A program made the translations under genes and the position numbers. DNA of 64,000 bases from Thermanaeromonas toyohensis ToBE (lineage in GTDB: Bacteria; Bacillota; DSM-521; Neomoorellales; Neomoorellaceae): NCBI RefSeq assembly GCF_900176005.1, contig NZ_LT838272.1:2747587-2811586 (forward strand), in the 5' to 3' direction. Below the pieces are notes generated by a model. That model was not told the DNA's origin. It saw only the letters and a program-made list of their open reading frames with translations, and ran no database searches. The number at the start of each line of letters is the position of its first letter. Position 1 is the first letter of the stretch. This document shows positions 51,705-61,302 of this stretch, one piece after another.

Positions 51705-52880
51705 TTAAAGGGCCGCTCCGGCCTCCGCTTTCTCTCCTACCAAAGAACCGACAGAGCTAAGGCAGCGCCTAAAAATACCCTCAATATCTTCCCGCCGGAT
51801 ATCCTGGCCCCCTAATCCGGCGATAAAGCCAACCACAGCCGGCGGCTGTTGCAAGCCGAAAAGGGCGGCCTTCACTTCCGTACACACTACCCCTTCATAT
51901 CCGAAAGAGCAGTTCCGGTCCAGGACTGCTACTACTCGGGCACCCTTCAGGGCCTGCCGTAAATCCTCAACAGGGAAAGGTCTTAAGGCGCGCAGGCGTA
52001 AGACCCCAACCCTGGCCCCTTCCTGCCGTAAAAAGTCCACCACTTCCCGCGCCGTACCTGTAATGGCCCCTAAAGTCACAAGGATCACTTCTGCATCCTG
52101 GCAGCGGTAATCTTCCAACAAACCGCCATATCTACGACCGAAAAGGGCATAAAATTCCTCATCCACCCTCTTGATAGCTTCCTTAGCCCGCTCCATGGCC
52201 GCCTGCTGGGCTTCTTTAAAGGCAGGGTAGGTGTCTGGACCAGCTCCTACTCCGAAGACCACCGGGCTTTGGGTATCCACTAAAACTTGCGGCTGGTAGG
52301 GCGGTAAAAAGCAGTCCACATCTTCCTGGGAGGGTATATCCACTATTTCTTCAGTATGGGAAAGTACATATCCGTCCAGGCAAAGCATTACAGGAGTTAA
52401 AACCTGGGGATCTTCTGCTATTTTGTAAGCCTGAAGGCAGGTATCTAAGGCTTCTTGCGCTGTCTCTACATAGAGCTGAATCCACCCAGTATCCCGACAA
52501 GAGATACTATCCTGGTGGTCGGCCCAGATGGTCCAAGGCGCTGCCAGTCCCCGGTTAGCTACAGCCATCACCATAGGTGTCCGGGCCCCGCTAACATAAT
52601 GGAGCATCTCGAACATATAAGCTAAGCCCTGGGAAGAGGTAGCCGTAAAGACCCGGCTTCCGCTCACCGCAGCGCCGAAACAGGCCGCTAAAGCAGCATG
52701 TTCTGATTCTACCCGTATGTATTCGGCTTCCATCTCTCCCCTGGCAATCTGGGCCGCTATTTCTTCCACTATAGTGGACTGGGGGGTAATGGGATAGGCG
52801 GCCACTACTTCCGCCCGGGCTAGGCGTACAGCTTGGGCCACTGCCTCATTACCGTTAAGATATTCCCGCAAGTCTTTCAC
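51705..52880 (-). CDS. porA: Pyruvate:ferredoxin oxidoreductase alpha subunit (PorA)
   Basis: A 391-aa PorA. The N-terminal GNEAVAQAVRLARAEVVAAYPITPQSTIVEE is the diagnostic pyrimidine-binding stretch, and SSQGLAYMFEMLHYVSGARTPMVMAVANRGLA follows. Start GTG 52880, three bases behind GGGAGAAG, overlapping the porG end by 26 bases, so coupling is probable. Confidence 0.94.
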   Translation of the reverse strand: MKDLREYLNGNEAVAQAVRLARAEVVAAYPITPQSTIVEEIAAQIARGEMEAEYIRVESEHAALAACFGAAVSGSRVFTATSSQGLAYMFEMLHYVSGARTPMVMAVANRGLAAPWTIWADHQDSISCRDTGWIQLYVETAQEALDTCLQAYKIAEDPQVLTPVMLCLDGYVLSHTEEIVDIPSQEDVDCFLPPYQPQVLVDTQSPVVFGVGAGPDTYPAFKEAQQAAMERAKEAIKRVDEEFYALFGRRYGGLLEDYRCQDAEVILVTLGAITGTAREVVDFLRQEGARVGVLRLRALRPFPVEDLRQALKGARVVAVLDRNCSFGYEGVVCTEVKAALFGLQQPPAVVGFIAGLGGQDIRREDIEGIFRRCLSSVGSLVGEKAEAGAAL

Positions 52881-53805
52881 CTTCTCCCTTGGCTAACAAA
52901 GCCTCGTCTACCATGCGTAGGGCCTGGTGCGGGCATTCCCGAACACAGATGCCGCACCCTTTACAGAAGGCGAGGTCAATACTTACGCACCCTTCTCCCC
53001 GCTGGATAGAACCTTCCGGGCAAAATAGCCAGCAAATTAGGCAGTTGTTACATTTACCCGGGTCTAATACTGGACGTTGGACACGCCAAGACCCTGTCCT
53101 AGCTATAAGATGCGGTGTGGGAATATTAGGTTGAAGGCTGTTATTGGCCATATATTGATTATACAGGGATTTAGAATTGGGTTCCCCAGGAGTTAAACAT
53201 AAAGTTTTAGCCTCTCCCTTATCCTTGCCCAGGACGGAATGGGACACTTGCCGGAGGGTAAGGGCCCGGTGAAAAGTTTCTTCAGCTAAGCGCCAATTTT
53301 TCTCTACCAAATGGTGAGGCAGAAGATCTTGCATGGCCTTTTTTACTGCTTCCCAGGGTACCCAACCTGTAACAGCAGCCAAGACACCTACCATGGCGGT
53401 GTTGACAATAGGTACCCCTAAAATTTCTTGAGCTAAGGGGGTAACCTCTATTTGATAAAAAACCGTGTTCTCCGGCAACCTAGACTTTAAGCCGTCGTGG
53501 TGTCCACAAGAACCGTTTAAAATAAATATCCCACCCGGACGCAAGCCCTGAAGAACGTTTACACTTTCAAGCAATGTCTCATCTAAAACCACCACGCAAT
53601 CCGGTTCATACACCTGGCTGCGGTCTCGGATGGGGTGATCGGCCAGCCGGGTAAAAGCCGTGACCGGGGCTCCCCGTCTTTCAGTCCCAAAGTAGGGAAA
53701 GGACTGGGCATACTTGCCGCCATAAATAGCTGCCGCCCGTCCGAAAATACGGGCAGCAGTTACCACCCCCTGACCTCCCCGGCCGTGCCACCGTATTTGT
53801 AACAT
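52855..53805 (-). CDS. porG: Pyruvate:ferredoxin oxidoreductase gamma-delta fusion (PorC/PorD)
   Basis: A 316-aa fusion. Residues 1-185 are the gamma subunit (RWHGRGGQGVVTAARIFG, FPYFGTERRGAPVTAFTRL), then a linker of about 60 residues, then a two-cluster ferredoxin delta domain from about 240 (CNNCLICWLFCPEGSI and CKGCGICVRECPHQALRM). In many archaea and clostridia these are separate genes. The fused product passes electrons out to ferredoxin. Start ATG 53805. Confidence 0.92.
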   Translation of the reverse strand: MLQIRWHGRGGQGVVTAARIFGRAAAIYGGKYAQSFPYFGTERRGAPVTAFTRLADHPIRDRSQVYEPDCVVVLDETLLESVNVLQGLRPGGIFILNGSCGHHDGLKSRLPENTVFYQIEVTPLAQEILGVPIVNTAMVGVLAAVTGWVPWEAVKKAMQDLLPHHLVEKNWRLAEETFHRALTLRQVSHSVLGKDKGEAKTLCLTPGEPNSKSLYNQYMANNSLQPNIPTPHLIARTGSWRVQRPVLDPGKCNNCLICWLFCPEGSIQRGEGCVSIDLAFCKGCGICVRECPHQALRMVDEALLAKGEGERLAGIS

Positions 53806-53899
53806 AAAAACACCCCTCTACCTGGATTTCCCTTTTAATTATACCCCAGAAGAGAGGTTCCCAGCCAGGGGGTGGTATTGAGCACATAAAAGGCGTTAT

Positions 53900-54295
53900 T
53901 TAAGGTCCCCGTCCTAACTGTGCTAAAACCTGACAAACAGCCTTCTGTACAATAATACTTGGATGATCTTTAAGGCTAAAAAGAAAATCCCGGAGCTCAT
54001 AACCGCCAATTTCCCCTAAGGCTAAAATTATATCAGCTTGTAAGTAAGGATCCTTTTCATAATTTTGAAAAGCCTTCTCTAGGGCTGGCAAAGCACGATA
54101 AGCTTGGGGTCCTAACATTTTCAATATATTTACTACGCGGGCTACTGTCTCTTTGTCCCTGTGATTTAAAGCCCATATTAGTTTATCTAGATAATCTTCT
54201 TCTTTCCTGGCTTTAAGGTTTTGGCCACAATATTGGCATATTTCTTCCTCTCCCTTATTTAAGGCATAGCAGGCAGGACAATATTTATACACCAT
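53900..54295 (-). CDS. Zinc-ribbon plus HEAT-repeat small protein
   Basis: A 131-aa protein. Two Cys pairs (YCPACYA and CQYCGQNL, residues about 5-25) form a zinc ribbon. Two HEAT-like helix repeats follow (RVVNILKMLGPQAYRALPALEKAF and LQADIILALGEIGGYELRDFLF). Probably a protein-interaction adapter; function unknown. ATG 54295 is nine bases behind GGGGTGA; GTG 54307 is a less likely alternative. It follows the 54310 gene closely and may share its transcript. Confidence 0.7.
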   Translation of the reverse strand: MVYKYCPACYALNKGEEEICQYCGQNLKARKEEDYLDKLIWALNHRDKETVARVVNILKMLGPQAYRALPALEKAFQNYEKDPYLQADIILALGEIGGYELRDFLFSLKDHPSIIVQKAVCQVLAQLGRGP

Positions 54296-54309
54296 AGAAG
54301 CGTTCACCC

Positions 54310-55194
54310 CTACTTTTTTAAACTCATTTTATTAACCATTTCCAAGAAGGCTTCCTGATATCTAGGAGAAAATAACTGGATAAAGGTAGTATTATTAGAC
54401 AAACCTATTTCCACAGAAAGAAATGGGATTTCCCCTATATTCATTTGGCTTAACCTTAAGCCATCCACTTTATTAAGGGGAATATATTTGCGTATAATGC
54501 CATACTTAGAGGAAGCTCCTAAGCCTGGTCTTTCTTCTAATAAAATTAACTCTTGTCTAGTAAGAAGCAGGAGATGAGAAGGGCAAATTACTTTTTTAAA
54601 AAAGTACAACCACCGGATATAAACTTCTGGTTGGTAAAAACAATAAATTACTTCCTCCTCAGGTAGCAAGGATTTCCGGCAATAATTATAAAACTTAAAG
54701 TCTTCCCGGAGAAGAAATGCATATTTCTCTTCGTCCCCGTAAGTTTTAGGCACGCTTTTATAAAATACGGGGCCTTTTAAAAAGCTCTGCCGGACTGTTT
54801 TTATAAAGGGAAGGAAAATTTCTTCTACTACTGAATTAAATTCCACAAGTAAAAAATCTTGGTTATTATTCTGGGAATAAATTAATTTTACCCAGGAATA
54901 AAGCAGGAAAGTTCCGTGTTCTAAGCAAAGTATAGAGCCGAGAGGTACCCTTTTGCTTACCAAGTGGCGACCTTTTAGCTCCAAATAGCAAACTGTATCA
55001 TCTTTCGTAAGGTAGACTAGCTTGGGGTTAGTCCTTCTAAATCCCCAACTATCTTCGGGAGCTAGGATCATGTAAGGGAACTCCTTAAAACGGGAAAGGT
55101 TTTCAAGCTCTGGTGGGGCTATCTCTTTAAAAGATTGGGGTATTTCCTCATAAGAATGCACTAGTCTAGCCCAGGACTCTAAATCGCTAGGCAA
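54310..55194 (-). CDS. Hypothetical protein, about 294 aa
   Basis: Not recognised. It is rich in aromatic residues, soluble, with two halves that each hold a beta-rich stretch (CYLELKGRHLVSKRVPLGSIL and LLLLTRQELILLEERP). These resemble PH-like or YokE-like domains, which is only an impression. The frame is open to TTG 55239, but that codon lies inside the terminator hairpin of the upstream gene. TTG 55194, eight bases behind AAGGGGG, is preferred. The small zinc-ribbon gene follows immediately. Confidence 0.6.
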   Translation of the reverse strand: MPSDLESWARLVHSYEEIPQSFKEIAPPELENLSRFKEFPYMILAPEDSWGFRRTNPKLVYLTKDDTVCYLELKGRHLVSKRVPLGSILCLEHGTFLLYSWVKLIYSQNNNQDFLLVEFNSVVEEIFLPFIKTVRQSFLKGPVFYKSVPKTYGDEEKYAFLLREDFKFYNYCRKSLLPEEEVIYCFYQPEVYIRWLYFFKKVICPSHLLLLTRQELILLEERPGLGASSKYGIIRKYIPLNKVDGLRLSQMNIGEIPFLSVEIGLSNNTTFIQLFSPRYQEAFLEMVNKMSLKK

Positions 55195-55216
55195 GGGCAA
55201 TACCCCCTTAAGTCCT

Positions 55217-55254
55217 AAAATAAAAACTCCTGCCCACAATTCTAGGCAGGAGTC
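55217..55254 (-). terminator. Terminator of the nucleotidyltransferase fusion gene
   Basis: ACTCCTGCC (55226-55234) and GGCAGGAGT (55245-55253) form a perfect 9-bp stem with a 10-base loop. On the minus strand a T-rich tract follows (complement of 55217-55226). Confidence 0.88.
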
Positions 55255-55341
55255 ATCAGCGCTTTTAGCGCGAAAATAATAACTTTAGGCCGACTCCATG
55301 GCCTCGGTTTTAATATATCAGCTCCCTATCCCCTTTGTCAA

Positions 55342-57804
55342 TTACAATTCCGTTACCTCCAGTATCTCCTTTATCCGGCCCTCGAAAAAGCCAGCTAGCT
55401 CTTCCGCAGCTTCTTGGGAGAAGGCCTCACTATATATACGGTATAGCGGTTCCTCTTCATCTGGAAAAATAAGGGCCCATCCGTAGGGGTAACTTACCTG
55501 CAAGCCATCCAAGAGCTCTAATTGCCCCTCCTCTTCTCTACTTATTAAAGCGCGCATTACTCGCCCTTTATCTTCCCAAGGACAGGGAACCTCTCTCGTA
55601 CTTCGGTAAACAGCTGGTAACCTAGCTACCGCTTCGTTAAGGGGGAGATCCCTTCTCACCAGCCAGTCGATGAGGTAAACTAAAGAAGCTAGAGCATCAA
55701 ACTGGAGGTTAAACTGGGAGTAACGCCCCCGGTCCTCTTCCTCTAATATTGCTTTCTGGAGTACCCCAGGGTGGTTTTTTACACGCCTGACCCGTCCCCC
55801 TAGTTTTTGGGCCACCAGTTCGGCCGCCCGAGGAGCGGCCATAGGCAAGGTCAGGCTTTTCCGGTCTGTCTCTTCCAGGTATACTTGAGTTAAAAGGGCC
55901 ACCCTACTGGTCTCCTCTACTACAAAGCCGTTAGCATCTAAGAGCAGCAACCTTTCACCATTTTTATCTATTACTGCACCGATATCAGCCTGGTAGCGCC
56001 GGACTTCATCAGCAAAGGAGCCTATTTGCTCCTTAATTTCGCTCCAACTTTGTCGAGGAGCAAAGTCCAAGCGTATCACCTCGCACCCCGCGCGTGCTAG
56101 CAACCTGCTGGTAAGCTCTGCACTCCCCTCTTGACATCCCAGAGCTACCCGTAAGCCTTGACGATTTATTGCCTTAGTGTCTATACTCTTTAGCAGATAA
56201 TTTTCGTAGGCTTCCTCCAGTCCGGGTTGGTAGGTGCTCTCTACCACCTGCTCCTCCCGTATAGCCCTGGTTTCCTCCCGCCAGTAGATATTTTCTATCT
56301 TTCTTACCTCCCCTGGTGGCAGATCGGCACCATGACTATTCATGAAATGAAGCCAAGCCTTTTCTAAAGTCAAGGCGTCCTCCTTGATAAGGCATCCTCC
56401 TTGAAGTTGTAAAGCTCGGATACCGAAACGGAACACAGGTGTAAGCAATTTCCCCATCTCCACTACTTTTACGCCGGAACTCAAAAGACCCGCAACCATT
56501 GCTCTATAGAACATCTCTCCAGTACCTCCCCTATAGGTACTCACCCCCAGGGGAGTACCGAGCTTAAAGGTAGACCCAAAGGCTGCCCCCAGCCGGGTGG
56601 CCTGTCCTGGACTTAAATTATCCCTGAGCCTTAAGGGAGCTGCACTCCCAATAAAAAGAGGCCTACCGATACCTTGTCCCCAGATAAGGGACTCTCGCAA
56701 TACGGTACCTTCTCCTACTGATTTCTGGGGCCAAACTTTGACACCTGGACGGACTTCGGCCCTGGCTTCTACACGGCTGCCATTCCCTATGACAGCACCT
56801 TCTAGGACCCGGGAGTTGCTTTCCAAAACAGCGCCATTTAAAAGGATACCACCTTCTACCCAAGCTCTAGGCCCTACCCTTACGCTATCCCACAGGACAG
56901 CCCGCTCTACCTTAGCCCCCCGGCCGATGTGACAATAGGGTCCCAAAACTGTAAAGGGTCCCACCTTAGCTCCCTCTTCGATACAGCAAAAACTACCAAT
57001 AAGCACCGGTCCCAGAATCTCAGCTTCTGGGTGGATCTCCACCCTTTCACCTATTATCATTCCCCGACCCTGGTTTTCGCCCAATACCTTTAACTTGACT
57101 TTACCGGACAGGATATCATGATGGGCCTGCCAATATTGGGAAATATTTCCAATATCGCACCAATAACCTTCAAGAGTAATAGCGAACAGGGGTTTCCCTT
57201 CCCGTAAGAGTAAAGGGAATAAGTCTTTGCTAAAATCAAAGGCCCTACCCTCCGGCACCCACCTCAAAACTTCGGGTTCCAAAACATAAATACCTGTATT
57301 AACCCGATCGCTAAAAACCTCGCCCCAGCTAGGCTTTTCTAAAAAGGCCTGGATGCGGCCGGAAGAATCCGCAATAACAACACCGTACTCCAGCGGATTT
57401 TCTACCCGTGTCAGCACCAGGGTAGCCAAAGCCCCCCGCTCCCGGTGAAACTTTACTGCTTGGGATAGATCGAAATCGGTTAAAGCATCGCCGCTTACTA
57501 CTATAAAGGTTTCATTTAGGAAAGAGGCTGCATTTTTCACGCTCCCTGCAGTCCCCAAGGGTGCTTCCTCTACAAAATAATGAAAGTGCACACCAAAGTC
57601 ACTACCATCCCCAAAGTACTCCTGCACTAGGTCCGGAAGATACTGCAAAGTAACCCCTATATCTTTAAAGCCATGTTGGCGTAGAAGTTCCACACAATAT
57701 TCCATCACTGGTCGGTTGGCTACGGGAACCAAGGGTTTAGGACGGCGACAGGTTAAAGGCCTTAGTCTAGTTCCTTCTCCTCCAGCCATGATGATCGCTT
57801 TCAT
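55342..57804 (-). CDS. Nucleotidyltransferase / hexapeptide / phosphomannomutase-like fusion with degenerate mutase domain
   Basis: An 820-aa protein. Residues 1-230 are a sugar-nucleotide transferase (IMAGGEGTRLRPLT, then VVSGDALTDFDL), 250-370 a left-handed beta-helix with hexapeptide repeats, and 385-820 a phosphohexomutase-like fold. Where active mutases have a phosphoserine loop (SASHNP type), this protein reads GGCLIKEDALT, and the arginine loop GxDSR is TYRGGTG, so the mutase part is probably inactive and may be regulatory or binding. It lies directly downstream of a GT4 gene, suggesting supply of an activated sugar for glucan synthesis. Confidence 0.85.
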   Translation of the reverse strand: MKAIIMAGGEGTRLRPLTCRRPKPLVPVANRPVMEYCVELLRQHGFKDIGVTLQYLPDLVQEYFGDGSDFGVHFHYFVEEAPLGTAGSVKNAASFLNETFIVVSGDALTDFDLSQAVKFHRERGALATLVLTRVENPLEYGVVIADSSGRIQAFLEKPSWGEVFSDRVNTGIYVLEPEVLRWVPEGRAFDFSKDLFPLLLREGKPLFAITLEGYWCDIGNISQYWQAHHDILSGKVKLKVLGENQGRGMIIGERVEIHPEAEILGPVLIGSFCCIEEGAKVGPFTVLGPYCHIGRGAKVERAVLWDSVRVGPRAWVEGGILLNGAVLESNSRVLEGAVIGNGSRVEARAEVRPGVKVWPQKSVGEGTVLRESLIWGQGIGRPLFIGSAAPLRLRDNLSPGQATRLGAAFGSTFKLGTPLGVSTYRGGTGEMFYRAMVAGLLSSGVKVVEMGKLLTPVFRFGIRALQLQGGCLIKEDALTLEKAWLHFMNSHGADLPPGEVRKIENIYWREETRAIREEQVVESTYQPGLEEAYENYLLKSIDTKAINRQGLRVALGCQEGSAELTSRLLARAGCEVIRLDFAPRQSWSEIKEQIGSFADEVRRYQADIGAVIDKNGERLLLLDANGFVVEETSRVALLTQVYLEETDRKSLTLPMAAPRAAELVAQKLGGRVRRVKNHPGVLQKAILEEEDRGRYSQFNLQFDALASLVYLIDWLVRRDLPLNEAVARLPAVYRSTREVPCPWEDKGRVMRALISREEEGQLELLDGLQVSYPYGWALIFPDEEEPLYRIYSEAFSQEAAEELAGFFEGRIKEILEVTEL

Positions 57805-57829
57805 ACTTATACCTCCATTTACTTTATAC

Positions 57830-59203
57830 CTAAATCAAACCTTCCCGACCGCGCTTTTGGTTGACTAGCGCTGCCCGGTGGCCTACTAAGTCATAACGAC
57901 CCCCACCGAGGACCTTCTCCGGTGCCTCTCCTGGAAAACCTTCTTCCTCCCCATAACCGGCCAAGGCTAAAGCATAACGCCGGAAGCGGTCTACAATCGA
58001 TGAGCGTTCCGCCCAAGGTGTGTGACGATATTCCTCATACACCCCGTGATAAAGTTCCAGAGTACGGCGGGCTATCTGCCTCCAATCATAAACTTCCTTT
58101 ACCAGGCGGCTAGCGGCCTTCCTTAAAGCAGAAGCTAAAGCTTTATCCCGGAGAAGAGCAATGATGTTATCGGCTAGGGAATTAGGATTTCCTGGGGAAG
58201 CCCTTAAGCCGTTGACTTGATGGGTAACAATCTCCTTTAACCCCCCCGTCTCGCTGACCACTACCGGTACTCCAGCAGCCATGGCCTCCAAAGCTACTAT
58301 CCCAAAAGGCTCGTAAAGGCTGGGAAAAACAGCTACATCGGCTACCCGGTAAAGCTGGTTGCGAGTACGGTCATCGATGTACCCGGTGAAGGCAACTTTA
58401 TGGGCTATGCCTAGCTCCCAGGTCCTTCCTTTTAGTTCCCCTTCCATAGGCCCCTGCCCGGCCACCACCAACTTGGCCTCGGGGCAAGCCTCCAGGACCT
58501 TAGGCATGGCCTCCAAAAGTACCTGGACCCCTTTTTCCACTACCAGCCGTCCTACATAAAAAATGATTTTTTCCTGAGGAAGGGCATATCGCTGGCGTAA
58601 AGCTGGATCTACCTGAACACCACTAAATTTAGAGACCACCACTCCGTTCGGTATTACGGTTATTTTATCCGAGGGTACTTGGAAAAGTCCTTGTACTTCC
58701 TCCCGCATATGCTGACTACAAACTATGACCTTCCAGGCTTCATAGGTGAGCCACCATTCTACGCTATGAATATAACGTTGCAGGTCGTTATGTATCCCCC
58801 GGTTACGTCCAGCTTCGGTGGCATGGATAGTGGCCACTAGGGGTATACGATGGGCGTGCTTCAAGGCCCGGCCAGCAAAGGCTACCAACCAATCGTGAGC
58901 ATGAATAAGATGAAACGGACCAGCCGTACGCCACAGCCGCATGGCTTCTTCCAAGAAGCGAATATTAAGCTGTAACACCCAGGTGAGAAAATCGGGCGTA
59001 TGAATAGGATAAGCCTCTACCCTGTGGACAAAAACTCCTCCTTGCCGCTTAGAGGGAAGTTGTTCCTCGCCCGCTTGGCCTACTGTAAGGACATGTACCT
59101 CTTGGTTCTCTTGTACCAACGCTTGGGTCAAATCCTCCACATGGCGGGCGAGACCCCCTACACTGTGAGGAGGATATTCCCAGGAAAGATGGAGTAGGCG
59201 CAC
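57830..59203 (-). CDS. GT4 family glycosyltransferase (glycogen synthase-like)
   Basis: A 457-aa GT-B enzyme. It starts LLHLSWEYPPHSVGGLARHVEDL, typical of the GT4 glycogen/starch synthase-like group in archaea and clostridia. The acceptor/catalytic stretches are HAHDWLVAFAGRAL and the nucleotide-sugar Glu motif FPSLYEPFGIVALEAMAAGVPVV. It should extend an alpha-glucan from NDP-glucose. GTG 59203 has a weak ribosome site. It is 25 bases upstream of the nucleotidyltransferase fusion, which could provide its substrate. Confidence 0.9.
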   Translation of the reverse strand: MRLLHLSWEYPPHSVGGLARHVEDLTQALVQENQEVHVLTVGQAGEEQLPSKRQGGVFVHRVEAYPIHTPDFLTWVLQLNIRFLEEAMRLWRTAGPFHLIHAHDWLVAFAGRALKHAHRIPLVATIHATEAGRNRGIHNDLQRYIHSVEWWLTYEAWKVIVCSQHMREEVQGLFQVPSDKITVIPNGVVVSKFSGVQVDPALRQRYALPQEKIIFYVGRLVVEKGVQVLLEAMPKVLEACPEAKLVVAGQGPMEGELKGRTWELGIAHKVAFTGYIDDRTRNQLYRVADVAVFPSLYEPFGIVALEAMAAGVPVVVSETGGLKEIVTHQVNGLRASPGNPNSLADNIIALLRDKALASALRKAASRLVKEVYDWRQIARRTLELYHGVYEEYRHTPWAERSSIVDRFRRYALALAGYGEEEGFPGEAPEKVLGGGRYDLVGHRAALVNQKRGREGLI

Positions 59204-59391
59204 ACTACATCACCATTTCTATAGTGTGGCCGCACTAGTCCAGGTTGATACATGCCCCATGATATATAAAATAGGTCAAGGGACATGTACCCAATCATAT
59301 AATGAAAGAGGGCAAAGGCGTCCTTTAGTAGCGTACTAAGGGGCGTCTTCTTCTCTATAAACAAAAGCTAACCAATTGGGGGTAAAATTTT

Positions 59392-61233
59392 ATGTGCGGT
59401 ATTTGTGGCTGGATCGATTGGGAGGTAGATTTAACCCAGCACAAGCCTACCTTAGAGGCGATGCTAGAAACCCTCCGCTGCCGCGGGCCAGATGCCTGGG
59501 GAATGTGGCTATCACCCCGGGCAGCTTTGGGCCACCGCCGCCTAATCGTAATAGATCCTGAGGGCGGAAGCCAACCTATGGTTCGTACAAGGGGTGAAGA
59601 TAAGTATATCATTACTTATAACGGTGAACTTTATAATATGCTGGAACTTCGCCGGGAACTGGAAGCCCGTGGGTATCTTTTTAAGACCCGCTCGGATACA
59701 GAAATAATACTGGTCGCATTTTTAGAATGGGGTATAGAATGTGTTAAACATTTTAACGGGATTTTTGCCTTTGCCATCTGGAGCGAAAAGGATCAAAGCC
59801 TATTCCTAGCCCGCGACCACCTGGGTGTAAAACCCCTCTTTTATGCCCACCACGGTAGCGCTTTCCTTTTCGGGTCAGAATTAAAATCTCTTCTGGCCCA
59901 TCCGGCGGTTTTACCCAAGATAGATGCCGAAGGACTAGCTGAGATTTTTATGATCGGCCCGGCCCGTACACCAGGTCTGGGAGTGTTTAAAGGAATTGTT
60001 GAACTTAAACCCGGACACTGCCTTTTATATAATCCTAGAGGAATTTCTATATATCGGTACTGGAAGTTAGAAAGCCATCCCCACCTGGATGATCTAAAAA
60101 CAACAGTAATGAAAGTGCGGGAACTTTTAAAGGACTCGGTCGAGCGGCAGCTCATATCCGATGTACCCCTTTGTACCTTACTGTCAGGAGGCATCGATTC
60201 TAGCGCCATTACTGCCCTCGCCAGCAAAGCATTACAGAGGATAGGTTCCCAGGAACTTAAAACTTATTCCATCGATTATGCCGGAAATGAAATCTATTTT
60301 AAACCGAACGATTTTGAACCCCATTCTGACAACATTTGGGTTAAGCGAGTCGCCTCCTTTTTAGGTACCCATCATCATACGGTGGTAGTAGATACTCCTG
60401 AGTTGGTAGAAGCTTTAACAGCGGCTGTTCGGGCACGCGATCTGCCCGGCATGGCTGATATTGATTCTTCCCTTTACCTATTCTGCCGTGAAATAAAGAA
60501 AGGAGCAAGCGTAGGGTTATCAGGCGAATGTGCGGACGAAGTTTTTGGGGGTTACCCTTGGTTTAGGCGTAAGGAGGCGCTTTCGGCTGAAACCTTCCCC
60601 TGGTCCCTCAAGCTAGAGGAAAGGATACGGCTGCTTTCACCTGAGCTAATTAAAAAAATCCGGCCCCAGGAATACGTGGCCGACAGGTATAGAGAGGCTT
60701 TAGCCGAAGTACCTAGGCTACCAGGAGAAGATCCTTTTAATGCTCGCCTACGCGAGATTTTCTACCTAACGCTTACCCGCTGGATGCCTACTTTATTAGA
60801 CCGTAATGATCGTATGAGTATGGCGGTTGGCCTTGAACTACGCGTCCCCTTCTGCGACTATCGTCTGGTAGAGTATGTCTGGAATGTTCCCTGGTCTATG
60901 AAGTATATAAATGGGCAAGAAAAAGGCCTCCTGCGCCTGGCTTTAAAAGGTTTATTGCCTGAAGATGTGCTTTTAAGGCGTAAAAGCCCGTATCCTAAAA
61001 CACACAATCCGGCCTTTGGAGAGGCTATACGATCCTGGGTATCCAATATCCTAAACCAACCCAACTCACCTATTCTTCCTCTAGTAAATACTGCCGCTAT
61101 CCGTACCCTTATCCAATTTAAACCTGACTTCGATCTACCCTGGTTTGGCCAACTCATGCGTCTGCCGCAACTTTTAGCCTATTTAGTTCAGATAGATTTT
61201 TGGTTACGTGAATATCGAGTAACAATCTGCTAG
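59392..61233 (+). CDS. asnB: Asparagine synthase (glutamine-hydrolysing)
   Basis: A 613-aa enzyme of two domains. The N-terminal glutaminase has catalytic Cys2 ([10 protein letters not shown]), RGPDAWGMW and YNGELYN. The synthetase has the ATP loop [12 protein letters not shown] (about residue 265) and EYVWNVPW near the C-terminus. ATG 59392 is required by the Cys2 nucleophile. A TATAAT at 59298-59303 is a possible -10. It is divergent to the GT4 gene and followed by a two-component pair. Confidence 0.95.
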   Translation: MCGICGWIDWEVDLTQHKPTLEAMLETLRCRGPDAWGMWLSPRAALGHRRLIVIDPEGGSQPMVRTRGEDKYIITYNGELYNMLELRRELEARGYLFKTRSDTEIILVAFLEWGIECVKHFNGIFAFAIWSEKDQSLFLARDHLGVKPLFYAHHGSAFLFGSELKSLLAHPAVLPKIDAEGLAEIFMIGPARTPGLGVFKGIVELKPGHCLLYNPRGISIYRYWKLESHPHLDDLKTTVMKVRELLKDSVERQLISDVPLCTLLSGGIDSSAITALASKALQRIGSQELKTYSIDYAGNEIYFKPNDFEPHSDNIWVKRVASFLGTHHHTVVVDTPELVEALTAAVRARDLPGMADIDSSLYLFCREIKKGASVGLSGECADEVFGGYPWFRRKEALSAETFPWSLKLEERIRLLSPELIKKIRPQEYVADRYREALAEVPRLPGEDPFNARLREIFYLTLTRWMPTLLDRNDRMSMAVGLELRVPFCDYRLVEYVWNVPWSMKYINGQEKGLLRLALKGLLPEDVLLRRKSPYPKTHNPAFGEAIRSWVSNILNQPNSPILPLVNTAAIRTLIQFKPDFDLPWFGQLMRLPQLLAYLVQIDFWLREYRVTIC

Positions 61234-61257
61234 ATGGAAAAGGAGGAAATAGCCGGA

Positions 61258-61302
61258 ATGTCGAATTCTACAAAAAACGAAAGAAGGTGGCAGACCTGAA
61301 AC
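61258..61302 (+). CDS. Possible 14-codon leader peptide overlapping the response regulator start
   Basis: A strong AGGAGG box (61241-61246) is followed after about 11 bases by ATG 61258, which opens a 14-codon frame ending TGA at 61300-61302. The frame overlaps the response-regulator GTG at 61287 in another phase. The regulator itself has only a weak box (GAAAGAAG), so its translation may depend on the leader. The peptide is [13 protein letters not shown]. Confidence 0.3.

Noticed and set aside
55195-55239. N-terminal extension of the 54310 gene to TTG 55239
   Set aside because: That stretch is the terminator hairpin and T-run of the upstream gene.
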